A stretch of 64,000 bases of DNA from Acephala macrosclerotiorum (GCA_014904845.1 MU119295.1:124001-188000); one strand, 5' to 3'; shown: positions 1 through 12,395, counted from the first letter of the stretch. Program-made: numbers and translations. Notes: generated by a model from the letters alone, not told the origin.

Positions 1-2267
1 GCCATCTAACTTGCCGATGATAGGAACAAGTTTCAAAGCATGTCTGACATCTATCACCTCAATTGACGCTTCCATTTTCTGGATCTTCTCATCTGTCCAC
101 TCTCAAGTGAGGTTCTACAAAGCCGACCAGTCCGTGACATGTTTCGTTTGAGTTTGCTCGATTGCCTCAGCCTCACGGCAATCGCGTTATGCTGGCTGGG
201 TACCGGTATGGAAGCTAGACAACCATGTAATGCCAAGTCGATACGCGAGTATAGCAAGCCAGAAAATGGCAACGTAAACCGAGTATCAAACCATTAATGA
301 GGAAGTCGATCGTGGGAGAAACTTCTTTCTCCACCACGTGTCAAAGAGCCTCAAGTACTTCGGTGCCGAGCCAAGCTTTCCTTTCCGCGCCCAGACAGGT
401 CAAAGTTCAAATCCAACTCATCCATCGCGCGAACCCATGCATTTTGGCATCAGTACCTTTCGTCATGTAAGACACAGCCCGATTTCACAGACCTTGAAAG
501 CCAACTGCTGCTTCTCCGCACCGTCACTTGAGCTCTCCCTGTCACAGGTACCCACTCGCATCCCACCTCCCTTCGAAGCCAAAGCCAAAGAAAACAAGCC
601 TTCCGTTCCCTCTAGCATCCCGATAACCTTTCCTAATAATGATCCCACCACCGACTTGAATCTAATAACCTTAACATAGCGCGCTGACGTCAACAGGAAG
701 CTTAATACTAGATTCTCTCGAATAAATTGCATCCCCAGACCCTAGATTCGTGATTCCAATTGATTGCAAGCTTAAACCATCTCGATTAGGTTTAATTACA
801 GTCCCCTCCTCCCCTCCACGTGTTCGCTTCACAACAAAAAAGAGTGGATCCAAGCAAACTCGGAAACGTCTCCCGCACCAACCAAGGCTTCGTGTCTTGG
901 CACAAATAATGCTTCATCTTCCACTCAGCAGCAAAAACCAACACGCAAGCTTTATCCCTTCTCCACTGATCACGACATCGATTCCGTGACGCGGAATCCT
1001 GAGGATGGCTGTGAGGAACTTAGGAATCAGAATCGAGTCTCCTTCTCCACAGATCACGACACCTAAGCCCCGCGGAGAGCTGTAAGAAACGAGTCCACTC
1101 CTCTCCTGAGTCAAGTATCGAAAGACGCAGCTAGGAGAAGAGAAGAAGTCGGTTCGCAGACACACACGCAAGCTATATCCCTCCCTGAGACTTCGAGTCC
1201 TTCAACTGTACGTATAGGTACTTCTCGAGTCCGATGGGAACTAAGCGAGCCAATAATCATGTTTACCAATGGAAGTAGAGACATGCGCAAGCGTTATCCC
1301 TTCGTACACCATTCCTAAAACGTAAAGTACTTCAGCTTGTCTAATCACCGATTCTTCCTGCCTGGTGTCATTGAAAGGGGAACTTCCTTGTGAGTAGTCA
1401 AAGTAAACGATCCACAGCTGTATTATTCAACATGAGATAGACATGACGGCGAATCCGAGCACAAAATAATCAACGGTGTTTAGAACCTCCGTCCTTCCGG
1501 AAACAGATTCAACGGCTCTAGAAACAAACCCCCACCGGACAGTGCGTTTAAGCTTCCCCTACTCCACCAAGGTCCTCCTTCTCCTCGGACCACGGCACTT
1601 GCTCCACCGACATGAAAAGGCACATGATATTGAAGAAGAATCAGGAAGTTCTGGAACAGACATAAAGGACGCATCGACCACCTGGTCGTTTCCATTTCAA
1701 AACGGGCGCCAGACACATCTCTATCCCTATACTCCCTGTACCCAGGCAAGATGAAGAAACATGAACAAGAAGAGACACGTCACTCACAGTATGATTTCTA
1801 GCTCACATCAGATCATCAAAGATTCCTCAAGAGCATCAAAGGTTTCGTCAAGACTCAAAGAGAACATCTAGAATGATGCCATGATGTACTATCAACCTAC
1901 CTAAGAACAAGGCAAAGCAAAGCAACGTAACGTAACGGAAACGCACCGCGGGGAAAATGCATAGAAGCAAGACTGTCTGACCGGAATGCAATATCTATTC
2001 CTCCCGATGCTATCAAAATCCTCCCCTTGTTGACCTTCCGTCACTACCCGCCCATCGATTCATCCCAGACGCATTTATCCCTCCACTACTACGCTTATTC
2101 CTCCCCTCGTGCAGACACACCTGAGTATCATCCGCAGCCCCCAGTTTGTGTAAATAGACCCAGACCAAAGTGTGCAAAGTATTGACGCCAGCTAATTCCG
2201 TAACGACACGCGTGAGAGAAAGAGGAAGAGTGTTCATCTTGTTCATTTGTCATTGCCACACACACAT
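1..2267. other. Non-coding stretch downstream of UBC4
   Basis: No open frame here looks like a known protein, and the short frames overlap on both strands with no splice pattern. I see short degenerate direct repeats. A motif like ACGCAAGCTTTATCCCTTC recurs near 942, 1166 and 1284, and CTCCACTGATCACGACATC near 961 has a close copy near 1046. The segment next to 2268 is probably UBC4 3' UTR and terminator. The rest is unassigned intergenic DNA. Confidence 0.5.
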
Positions 2268-3165
<898 letters not shown>

Positions 3166-4294
3166 CGCGACGGTTGTATATGCTGTGGGTGGTAGTAGGT
3201 GAGGTTGGTGATGCCGAGTCGAAGTCTCGAGGGCGCAGCAAACAGCGTGAAGTTCTGGGTCCTGCTCAGGCGAGGTTAGCGACTTGGAATCCGCGCGCGG
3301 CTACCGAAGATGACGCAGGTCAAGAATAGCATGCGACGACGTACTTGGAGTTCTGCAGATAGAGTGTGGAGATGTTTGCGGTCGAGGGGACGCAGGAGAT
3401 CGAAGATGTCTTTGTTTTGTAGAGTTCCAAGGTTGTTGGCGAGGGAAACTTTAAGAAGTGGTGGTGTTGGATGAGGAATGGGAAAGACCGGCCTGCCTAA
3501 GCGAGAAAATTGAGAGGCTTTGCGCTGGCGGATCACTCAGCTTTACAAAAAGGCTGCGCTCTTCCACCCATTCACCTGAGTCACCTTTATTCATCGAGGC
3601 CCTTCGACCAAGTTCTTTATTGCCATGAATGTCTGCAAAGCCTCCAAGTTTTCATCAGGATCCTCGAATATCCTCTCGACTTCGAATCGACATCTCACAC
3701 TACCCCACCAACCGTCATGACGTATCTCCGGAAACGGATGATGGCAAAAGATCTGGTACTGGGATGCAAAGATAGCAGTATCATGTTATCAGCCTCATTG
3801 CAGTCAGGGGCAAATTTGGGATGGTCACACATATGGTCACGAGGGCTATTGCTATTCCAGAAAGGTGTGGCATATTGTGTTGACCCTGCACATCAACGTG
3901 ATTCTTTTGCTTGTGTGAACAACCCGCCAGGCACAGGATGTCTAAATTAGGCAGGTCTTATTCCCGGTATTGATGTCAATCAGCTGTCATCTCTCTTATG
4001 ACCATTAGAGCAGAGCAAAAACGCGCAAATCTTTTGCTAACCCCTAATTATGTTCTATGGTACTGACCGAGTTCGAGAATATTAAACTTGTCTTATTGCA
4101 AGACATTCTCCTCCATAGTCGCCGAGATAGTCGTTGGGCACAAAGAGCACAGCGGCTAACTTGGTAGCCGCTGAGACTCTTCCGCATGTGCTAGACTTGA
4201 AAATTTGATGACCAATGATATGTGGATCATTTGAAAGGGTTATGAACATTTTGATTTTGGATATATACACTTTGGGGAAATGGGCCTTGACGGC
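3166..4294. other. Intergenic: UBC4 promoter/5' UTR and GCDH 3' flank
   Basis: The UBC4 upstream region occupies the left part. A frame of 146 codons on the plus strand (3510-3950) has no recognisable domain and no supporting neighbour, so I do not call it a gene. The right part should hold the 3' UTR of the glutaryl-CoA dehydrogenase gene. Nothing else is recognised. Confidence 0.45.
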
Positions 4295-5678
4295 TTATAC
4301 AAAAGCCTGGATGCCAGTGATGGCTCTTCCGAGAATGAGACCTGTATTTGTTAGCATTATGTTGTGATCGTTCATGAAGGTCGAACTTACTGTGGATATC
4401 ACTCTGGCCCTCATATGTCTGAGTAACAAACAGATTCGCCACATGCCTTCCAATACCGTACTCATCACTGACAGCATTGCCACCAAAGACCTCCTGCAAG
4501 ATACGTGCATTGACCAAAGCACGATCACAGTTCTGTCTCTTGATCATACTGATCATTTCCGGGGCAGCCTTTCCCTCGTCCTTTAGTCGTCCAACTTGAA
4601 TAGCTGCCAGTGTACCATACGCAGCATCCGTTGTCGCATCTGCCAGCTTCTTCTGCACAAGCTGGTACTTGGCAATTGGATTGCCTTTGAATTGCTTTCT
4701 CTCCAAAGCATATGTCCTTGCTCGGTCGATGCAGTCCTCCAAGGCACCCATTGTTCCCCAAGCAATACCATATCTGGCACTATTTAGGCAGGTGAAAGGT
4801 CCTCTCAAGCCCGTGACATCAGGGAACATGTTCGCCTCAGGTACAGGACATTCATCGAGTTGAATCATGCCAGTAAGAGAGGCTCGCAGACCATTCTTGT
4901 CCTTGATGGCGGGTGTCTCTAGGGTCCCTGGTGGGCATTCTGATCTTTCAATCAAGAACCCGTGGATTTTCCCATCCTCAGCAAGCTTTGCCCACACTAA
5001 CAGCACGTCTGCAATGGGACTGTTTGTAATCCATGTCTTTGCTCCAGAAATAGAGAGGTATCCCTTCTTCGTAGGATGAGGCTTCGCAGTCGTCTCCATC
5101 GACCCAGGGTCACTTCCGTGATTAGGCTCCGTCAACCCAAAGGCACCCAACAGCTTCCCTTTAGCCATCTGCGGCAGAAATTTGTCTTTCATCTCTTGCG
5201 TTCCAAAGTCATCGATCCCACCCATCACTAAGCTCGACTGGACCGACATGCCAGACCTGTATCCACTATCCACCCTCTCAACAGCCTTCGTGATGAGGCC
5301 CGACGCAACATTCGATACGCCCGCACAATCGTAGCCCTTGATCGTGGCACCAAGTAAGCCCAGCTCGCCCATCTCCTCTAGAATCTTCTTGTCATAATTC
5401 TCGTCCCTGTACGCCTCTTTTCCACGTCAGTCCTGCACAATGACTTGTCTTCAACCATTGAACTCACGAAGCACCCGAGGCAGCATCCTCTCTTGGCAAT
5501 AAGCTTCTGCGGTCTCGGAAATAGCAATCTCTTCTTCGGTCAATAGGTTCTGAGCTCCTAGAGGGTCTTGCCAGTTAAATGGCTGCGGGGTTGCGTGGGC
5601 GGCATAGCTTCGAATAGCTTTTGGACGAGCAGCAGAGGTCAATTGACGCGCAGACGTGCGAAGGATTGGCTTGTACAT
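4295..5678 (-). CDS. Glutaryl-CoA dehydrogenase, mitochondrial
   Basis: Acyl-CoA dehydrogenase family flavoenzyme that converts glutaryl-CoA to crotonyl-CoA and CO2 in lysine and tryptophan breakdown in the mitochondrial matrix (EC 1.3.8.6). The N-terminus (MYKPILRTSARQLTSAARP) is Arg/Ser/Ala-rich and free of acidic residues, as for a mitochondrial presequence. The body carries MGELGLLGATIKGYDCAGVS, VDSGYRSGMSVQSSLVM, the FAD-site FGLTEPNHGSDPGSMETT and TKTWITNSP-like AKTWITNSPIADVLLVW, then NSARYGIAWGTMGALEDC. The catalytic Glu lies in QTYEGQSDIH. A short intron follows that motif, and the last exon ends LILGRAITGIQAFV. A second intron lies after the first 70-odd codons. It is divergently transcribed from FEN1. 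Confidence 0.93.
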
Positions 5679-6119
5679 CTTGAAAGATTATGAACAGCAA
5701 GATATCATAGTAAATAGTGTCTTGACTGTTGGATGTCAAGCAGTTTTGACATCGCCTCCATTCTTCTAGCCCTTCCGCTATTCGGCAATTCCCCACCCAT
5801 CGCCGAGGCTTGCCACTTCGGGAGAGTCATGAACTCGTGATATTCGATGAATAATATCTATGAGAAATAAAAGGGAAGAGAGGTGAGCAAAAAAGGTTGA
5901 GGAGGAAAGCAGGAAGTGAGAATTTACGATTTTCGAATATTCAATGTCCCAGGGTCGGTGGATCACCATGGCTGGCAAAATCACTCTACGCGGGTCGCGA
6001 CTTCTCGCCAAGCTCAACGCGCCATCGCGTCACCTCTCAAAGCTTTCTGAACCTCGAGTTGACATCCACCACCATCCACTATAACTCTACACGACCATAG
6101 ACCAGAAGCAATCGTCAAG
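5679..6119. promoter_or_regulatory. Divergent promoter between GCDH and FEN1
   Basis: A 441-bp spacer separates the start codons of two divergently transcribed genes, so it must hold both core promoters and 5' leaders. An MluI-cell-cycle-box-like string, ACGCGT, does not occur cleanly; ACGCGGGTCGCGA near 5989 is the most G+C-rich word. No operator can be assigned from sequence alone. Confidence 0.5.
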
Positions 6120-7453
6120 ATGGGTATCAAGCAGCTCTTTCAGATTATCAAGGAGGAAGCTCCTGATGCGTACAAAGAGGGGGAGATTAAGAATCAGTTC
6201 GGTAGAAAAGTAGCCATCGTAAGACCCCCTTCTGCACCTCACTGAGCAATTGACTGACTATGACTTCTAGGACGCGTATGCGACTCCTCTATATACCCCT
6301 TCGATTGTAAAGCTAACACATGCAGTTCCATGTCTATCTACTCCTTCCTCATCGCAGTCCGGTCTGGCGGCGAAATGCTCACCAACGAAGACGGCGAAAC
6401 CACCTCCCATCTGATGGGCATGTTCTACCGCACCCTCCGAATCGTAGACAACGGCATCAAACCAGTCTATGTCTTCGATGGCGCGCCGCCCAAGCTTAAG
6501 TCCGGCGAGTTGGCGAAGCGCTTTCAACGCAAGGCAACCGCGACCGAAGGTCTCGAAGAAGCAAAGGAGACTGGTACAGCGGAGGATGTTGAGAAGTTCT
6601 CGAGACGCACAGTCAGGGTCACAAGGGAGCACAATGCAGAATGCCAGCGCTTGTTGAAATTGATGGGTGTGCCGTACATTATTGCACCGACGGAGGCAGA
6701 GGCTCAGTGTGCGGTGTTGGCTAGGGCTGGGAAGGTGTATGCTGCTGCAAGTGAGGATATGGATACATTATGCTTCGACTCCCCTGTCCTTCTGCGACAT
6801 CTCACATTCAGTGAGCAGAGAAAGGAACCTATTCAAGAGATCTTCCTCGAGAAGGTTCTTGCTGGTCTGAATATGGAGCGCAAGCAGGTACATTTTCCTC
6901 TCCGCTGTCCCTTTCCCTCATTAACAGAAATCAGTTCGTCGACCTCTGTATTCTCCTAGGCTGCGATTACCTCGACCCCATCCCAAAAGTCGGTCCCCAC
7001 ACAGCCCTCAAGCTAATCCGCGAATACGGCGATCTCGAATCCTTCGTCGCAGCCGTCGAAGCTGGCAAGACCAAATTCACAATCCCAGAAGACTGGCCAT
7101 ACAAGGACGCCCGCGAGCTGTTCTTCAACCCAGATGTCCGACCCGCAGATCATGAAGACTGCGATTTCAAATGGGACGCTCCCGACATTGACGGTCTCGT
7201 CCAATTCCTCGTTACAGAAAAGGGCTTCAGTGAGGACAGAGTTAGATCCGGTGCTGCAAGGTTGCAGAAGAACTTGAAAAGTACTCAGCAGGCTAGACTA
7301 GAAGGTTTCTTCAAGCCGATCCCAAAGACGGAAGAGCAGATTAAGAACTTGAAGAGGAAGAATGAAGAGAAGAATGAGGAAAAGAAGAAGAAGTTGAAGG
7401 AAGAGAAGAAGGAGAAAGCCAAGGCCAAGGCCAAACCCAGAGGCACTGCTTAA
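6120..7453 (+). CDS. fen1: Flap endonuclease 1 (FEN1/Rad27)
   Basis: Structure-specific 5' flap nuclease of Okazaki-fragment maturation and long-patch base-excision repair, acting with PCNA in the nucleus. The protein begins [20 protein letters not shown]. The N nuclease domain has the metal Asp in [14 protein letters not shown], then [14 protein letters not shown] and [18 protein letters not shown]; the I domain has [20 protein letters not shown] and SEDMDTLCF, followed by [20 protein letters not shown] (helix-hairpin-helix). A PIP box, QARLEGFF, precedes a Lys/Glu-rich tail. Four exons fit: 6120-6218, 6271-6275, 6326-6887 and 6935-7453. The second exon is only five bases (GACGC) and supplies the catalytic Asp codon plus part of Ala; both flanking introns have GT and AG ends, and the downstream one holds a GCTAAC branch point. 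Length, about 395 residues, is normal. Confidence 0.95.
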
Positions 7454-8290
7454 GTGTGCATATTTGGGGTGGGTAATTGTTGCATTTGCTTTCCTGGCAT
7501 GGAGTATTTGGCGTCTGGAAGAACTGGAGGGAAGGTCAATTCTCGAGATTCGGTAGGGCGTGTCAGGGTGACATGCTTATATTTGCTTCTTAATTCCACG
7601 ACTTACGGTTTCTTGCGATGACATTGAACACAGCGTCATGAATGAAAGCAGTATCTATGAAGTCAGATCCTCCATGTTACGTTTTCTGCATTGCCACTCA
7701 CTTATTGATTTCAAATATGTCGAATGACACCATACTGTCCCATCCTCTATCCTGTGTTCTTATGTGCTACCTTCTCTGCCCCAACGCCTTGTATTCTGCC
7801 ATTGTCGCTACTTTACATGCTTTTCGTACAGCAACTGCAAACAAATGACTCCTAACCACCAATGGATTATCCAAGGCGTTGGCACAGGGCACGAAAGGCC
7901 CTTCTCAGTTCTGATGCTGCCAGTTGTGATGCAAAGATAGCCAACCCATCCAGAAGTTCCCTCGCATCTATCCCTTGGCATTCTAAGGCATTCCTTCCCG
8001 CAATACCAGTCCACAGTACTTGAACATTGGCGAGCCTGCTGAGGAGAGATTCTGGCTGGCTTATAGCTAACGACTTTGCAGAGAGCTTTTGATCCGGGTT
8101 AGACTTGGAGCTGAGCCTTGGATTGCGGAGGTGGAATGGAGGTGAGGGTGATGATCGTAATGCAGTGGGTGGGAGGAACTGATTGGAAATGGAGGGACTC
8201 GGATGACAGATGGACGAGTGGAGAGGAGAGGCGGAACAGGCGTGACTTCATCCATGCCGACAGGGCTCGATTCAATGTGTGTTGTCACTG
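7454..8290. other. Intergenic, no gene recognised
   Basis: The first part is the FEN1 3' flank. Short frames occur on both strands (for example 7642-7848 plus and 8067-8288 minus) but none has a domain signature or convincing splice signals. Confidence 0.45.
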
Positions 8291-8737
8291 TTACTGAATT
8301 TGAAATTGTGGTTCTGCTATTTTGAATTTAACGTTCTTCTGTTCTTCTTGTGAGGTATGGAAAGGTATTTCGTCTTCTTCATCGTTTATGATGTTGAACT
8401 GAGTTGGGTTGAACCGAGTGGTCATGTGTTCTGATATCGGAAGTCTAGTCGGCTTACTTTTCAGATGTCTCCTAGGCTCTTCGAAGATCCAGATCTCTGT
8501 GAGGTGACTAGGAATGCAATTTGCTTCTTTGCCTTCGTCGAGGAGGGCCTGCCGCTTTCGAAACTTGAATGCTCCATGCCTCGAACTAAAGGTTATCTGT
8601 ACATGCCTGCCTTCGCCTTTCAAAAAAAAATTGAGCAAGATATGGATGGCAACTTCAGTGGAGTTCTTCTGTAGTAGACACCACACGCTTGTGACTGGTT
8701 CATCTGAAGTCGTCAGCGGCGTAATGTATCGAGTCAC
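8291..8737 (-). CDS. Hypothetical protein, possible diverged relative of the neighbouring tandem family
   Basis: An uninterrupted minus-strand frame of 148 codons starting MTRYITPLTTSDEPVTSVWC. I recognise no family. Two stretches loosely recall the tandem genes to its right: a helix-like STEVAIHILLNFFLKGEGRH followed by VQITF, and IPSHLTEIWIFEE, which resembles YERHITVWFP. The AHhYhGP block that defines those genes is absent, so the link is weak. It could equally be a chance frame; plus-strand frames of 69 and 92 codons overlap it. Confidence 0.25.
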   Translation of the reverse strand: MTRYITPLTTSDEPVTSVWCLLQKNSTEVAIHILLNFFLKGEGRHVQITFSSRHGAFKFRKRQALLDEGKEANCIPSHLTEIWIFEEPRRHLKSKPTRLPISEHMTTRFNPTQFNIINDEEDEIPFHTSQEEQKNVKFKIAEPQFQIQ

Positions 8738-8950
8738 TCGTGAAAGGTCAAGGATTCATGTAAGATTCGGATTCAAGATGGAAAGACGATAGACGACACT
8801 AATGATTCACCATGTGCTTAATCCTACAGTAAATAACGGTTTCTTGGCTTACCAAAAGAGGTCCACTGCTTACCACGACGACCATAGTTTGATTACGGCA
8901 ACCGTTTCTCTAAAAGTCTCAGCAACTCGTATCTTCGATCACAGCGTTCA

Positions 8951-9490
8951 ATGCCCATGGGCTCTAGGACGCACAGACCACGGCGAAAGCAGAATGAAGC
9001 GCCAGCGTCAAAGTTCGAGCCAACAAAGCCAGGCCCGGCATACTCAAGCAACTCAGCAGACCAAGACGTATGGCCCCTCATTACCACCCGTATCAATGAT
9101 CAAAACCGATGGGTCCATCAATCGCCATTCCTCAGACCTGAGGAGTTGAAAGGTCTGGTAATCTTCGACGGGTGCGTAACTGCAATAGAATGGGGTGTAT
9201 TCTCTTCCTCACTCTCCAATCGAGAATACAAAGCTGCGATTGAGAGAATAGCTGCTGAAGCAGCGTTGAGGATGGCTCAGAGAGAAGTGAGGATTTGTGG
9301 ACAGCTGAGAAAAGCAAGTTTTGAGGGGAAGAAGGTGGTGTTTTATGAGAGGCATATTACGGTTTGGTTTCCGAATATTGAAGGGGGAAGGAAGGCACAT
9401 GTTTATGTGGGCCCGAGTGATTTGGGGATGGCGTGGGGGGAGTTGAGGATTTGGAGGAGGGAGAGGAAACCGGCTGTAGTGTTGTGCTGA
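8951..9490 (+). CDS. Unrecognised small protein, tandem family member A
   Basis: One exon, 179 codons, function unknown. The basic, low-complexity N-terminus (about residues 1-45) gives way to the conserved core shared with the two genes downstream: AIEWGVFSSSLSNREYKAAI, ERIAAEAAL, VRICGQ, then YERHITVWFPNI and KAHVYVGPSD, ending LRIWRRERKPAVVLC. The closest match in this window is member C (12396-12966), whose tail LRIWRREGKPAVVFC is nearly the same. No signal peptide or membrane segment is seen, so it is probably soluble and intracellular. The start at 8951 is the first in-frame ATG; an upstream spliced exon cannot be excluded. The family is a real repeat of coding sequence, but I know no characterised homologue. 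Confidence 0.65.
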   Translation: MPMGSRTHRPRRKQNEAPASKFEPTKPGPAYSSNSADQDVWPLITTRINDQNRWVHQSPFLRPEELKGLVIFDGCVTAIEWGVFSSSLSNREYKAAIERIAAEAALRMAQREVRICGQLRKASFEGKKVVFYERHITVWFPNIEGGRKAHVYVGPSDLGMAWGELRIWRRERKPAVVLC

Positions 9491-9839
9491 GTTATCATTA
9501 CTGCTGAGGGAGAATTCGGATTTGGTTGTGTTCTGCAATTCGTTGCCTTTGAAAAAGCTATTGTTCGGAATGCAATTTTATTGCCTTGGGACTTGGTAAG
9601 CATCATTTGAGTGCGCCCAAGTGAAGAAATTTCGTCGTTATTTTGGATTCGTTATTGTGCGTATAAGGCTGCTTCTATTCTTCTACTTGAGTCGAACGAT
9701 ATTGTCTGTGACACTCACGAACACGACTGAACAGCTCAACTGTATCAATCTGACTGTTTTCTAATCTTTGAATCACTTCTTAAGCCTCCTGCCTCAAGCT
9801 AAATGTATTTAACGCCTCCCAATCTCCCCTCAATGGCCA

Positions 9840-10340
9840 ATGTCACGAATTCCAACATCAATCACCAAGAATATCCTACAAGTACTCAAGATGAACAGAG
9901 AATACTCTCTCCCCTTCGACTCTCGTGAAGGATGGATCGATCTTCCTGGACATCCAGTCAAATTTAGGTGGCAGTATTCAGTTCCAAACCATGCAGGACT
10001 GAAAGCATTCGTTGAGAGGATGTGCGCTCGGACAGCCGAAAGGCATGGGCATTTGAATGTAACGATCAGATCTTGCATCCACGGCTCCACTCGTCGAGGA
10101 GGCAGGAACGGCACCATCGCAAAGGATTATCCGCATATCACCTGCGATTTCGGTCACCCACATAAAGAGACGGCACACATCTACGTCGGACCCATTCCAC
10201 CTAAGCCTACTGCTCCAGATTTTGACAAGATGGACTTTTGGAAGTATCCTGATAAGAGTGCGGATGTGGAGTGGTTTGAGGTTAGGGACTCAGGATTCGT
10301 TTGGCCGGATGGGGAGGAATTTCCTAGAGCGCGGCTGTGA
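9840..10340 (+). CDS. Unrecognised small protein, tandem family member B
   Basis: Single-exon frame of 166 codons, same strand as members A and C. The core aligns with them: REGWIDLPGHPVKF matches AEGWVTLEEHLIF of member C, FVERMCARTAERHGHLNVTI matches the helix plus V-x-I strand, and DYPHITCDF followed by TAHIYVGPIPPKP matches the HhT and AHhYhGP blocks. The C-terminus differs, being acidic and Trp-rich (MDFWKYPDKSADVEWFEV) instead of IWRRExKPAVV. No signal peptide is visible. A second ATG at residue 18 (MNREYSLPF) is an alternative start. The most diverged of the three, it shows which positions are constrained. Function unknown. Confidence 0.65.
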   Translation: MSRIPTSITKNILQVLKMNREYSLPFDSREGWIDLPGHPVKFRWQYSVPNHAGLKAFVERMCARTAERHGHLNVTIRSCIHGSTRRGGRNGTIAKDYPHITCDFGHPHKETAHIYVGPIPPKPTAPDFDKMDFWKYPDKSADVEWFEVRDSGFVWPDGEEFPRARL

Positions 10341-10965
10341 AAGCATTGGTCAGTAGGACTGGCTAGTTCGTGTTTTGTGTGTCGATGAAGCTGAGAGATA
10401 TTCACAAGTTTGTGTTCTCTTGGGAGAAGACTCTGTGCGTAATTTGCAATTGACCTTTTTCGCTCAAATAATGTACGATGTTCAGCTTAGCAAGGCTTGT
10501 TCATATAGAAGTATTTCATGCAAGGGAGGCTTCACCAAACAGTGCGTTGAGCAAGATTTGCTTGGAAGTGAAGAGTAGAATGCCCTTTCTTAGATCGCAA
10601 CACAGCATTTACCCTAAATTCTTCTTCCTATCCAATATTCTCTCGAAGTAGCTTAAGTTCATACATGTCACATTAAGGCGAGTCTGGAACCGCCACTTCG
10701 TTTCAGCTATTGGAAATTGCATCGCATTCTAGCACAGATGTTCAAAAGAGATTGTCTTTGGCCAACCATTCAGACTAAATAGAGAAGAGCACATTAAATT
10801 TTGCGCGCAATACTAACCTGTAACATTAACGATATTCATGCTCGAACGGACGACCAATGCGCACTTCTACTACTCACAATACCTCGCTCACAGACACATC
10901 CCTTGTGGAGTACGCAAAATCCACGGACCCAGCCCTTCACCCTACGTGCCTGAACCAGCCATCAT
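10341..10965. other. Intergenic, no gene recognised
   Basis: It holds only short frames with no domain signature. The region separates member B from the convergent secreted-protein gene and should contain both 3' UTRs. Confidence 0.45.
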
Positions 10966-11473
10966 TTAGCAGTCCGAATTCCGCACTATTAAGCCCTGTT
11001 GATAGAAAGACGTCATAGTCAGTTTATTTCTCTCGGATGGTATTGGGGTTCAGTCAGGTACAGTCCATCAATACAGTTCATCAATGCGGGATATTGAGAG
11101 TGTAAAGTCCAGAGCTACCAAGAGAGCACTTTTGGCTCAGAAGACATCTACTTACTAATCCTTTCCGCTTTTTCATGCCATGCGAGTACCAGCACCTTTT
11201 GAGAAGGTGCAGTAGGCCATTATCAAGCTGACGTATCTCTGGAGCAGAAGCATCAAAATGGTCAACGCAGTCGGCGTCGTCTGGCGAGCAACGATTCTTC
11301 ATGAAGTCGTTATCGGAGGAGTAGAAAGTCTCTCGGGCTTGAGAAACAGTGGAGGTGTTGCTGGCTGGGAGTGATGCATCGTAAGCAGAAGGGTATGCTG
11401 CCGGAAAGGCGGAGGTGATCGAGGTGATGGAGAGAATTAATATGAGAGCTTGGCTGTTGTTGGATAGCTTCAT
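10966..11473 (-). CDS. Small secreted cysteine-containing protein
   Basis: The protein starts MKLSNNSQALILILSITSITSAFPA, a clear signal peptide with likely cleavage after the SITSA/FPA area, followed by a Ser/Thr/Ala-rich stretch and a region with NRCSPDDADCVDHF and LLKRCWYSHGMKKRKG. Read without splicing, the frame stops at 11081 (130 codons). A perfect GTAAGT donor follows KKRKGL, however, and an acceptor CTATCAACAG lies near 10990. Splicing these gives a final exon encoding GLIVRNSDC, adding a fourth cysteine and ending at 10966. Four cysteines would allow two disulfides. Small secreted proteins of this type are effector-like or wall-associated in many fungi; no specific role can be given. 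It is convergent with member B. Confidence 0.5.
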
Positions 11474-12395
11474 TGTGTGATTTGATTGATGATGATTACC
11501 TCGAGTGATATTATTCTTTGCTTCGTTTTCGTTGTCGTAGTGCCGTTGGCTTGAGTTGGAATTGTTGTAGGTTGCTTGGCTTTTATACCTGCAGCGAGAT
11601 CCACAGATTGGTTGTGATTGATATTTAATCGTGATTGATTGTCATAAGCTAGTGTTTGAATAACAAGGTATTGTTGCTCATTACGATTATCATCCTACAC
11701 AGTCACAACATATCTGCTTATTGCATAGAAAGACTTGCGGATGCCGTGACAAACGAAGGATATGTTCCTCAGAAAGGGTCTTGTACTTAGTACAGACCCC
11801 CGTGGCTGTAATTTGGCGGCAGGGTCATTCTTGCTTGCAAAGCTACGCTTGCAACAATTCATCTCCAGCGTACTTTCGTAATTCTACAAGAAAATTGAGG
11901 CGAACATGTTTTGAAAACTTGCAAAGAAAGAAAAGACACCGAAAGGCGGGCAATCCTGAGAATGTGGCAGTGAGACGCACTGCATCTGCCACACCATGTA
12001 AGGGAATACTGCTTCTTCTGCAATCTTAGGGTTACTCCCTTCGAGACTCGGAGTTTCCAAGCGGAATATTTGCTCGATTTAGCCTTCGGATTCATGGAGG
12101 TAGCATGGTTTTCGCAACACTTGAAGACGTCATTGTCAATGTTCGGAATTAGCAAATACATTTTCAGGGCCTCAATTGCTGTATGAGAATACTTCCTCCA
12201 AGAACAATGAAAGAGCTAAGACGAAGTGAATGGACTGTGCCCAATATCGAAGAATCACCCGTCGGAGATATTCTCACTTGATGAATCATTTCTTCTTGCA
12301 AGACTTCTCAGACCGGCTTTCGTTTGAGGTTGTGCCGTCCTCAATCAAGACCCATAAGCTCGACTGACCCCACAGGATTATTAAACAACATCAAC
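11474..12395. other. Intergenic: promoter of secreted-protein gene and upstream of member C
   Basis: Frames at 11721-12029 (plus) and 11859-12161 (minus) overlap each other and carry no recognisable domain. The minus-strand side next to 11473 should hold the secreted-protein promoter, and the part near 12360 the promoter and leader of member C. Confidence 0.45.

Noticed and set aside
3510..3950. 146-codon plus-strand frame
   Set aside because: No domain, mixed composition, and position between UBC4 leader and GCDH 3' flank; likely chance.
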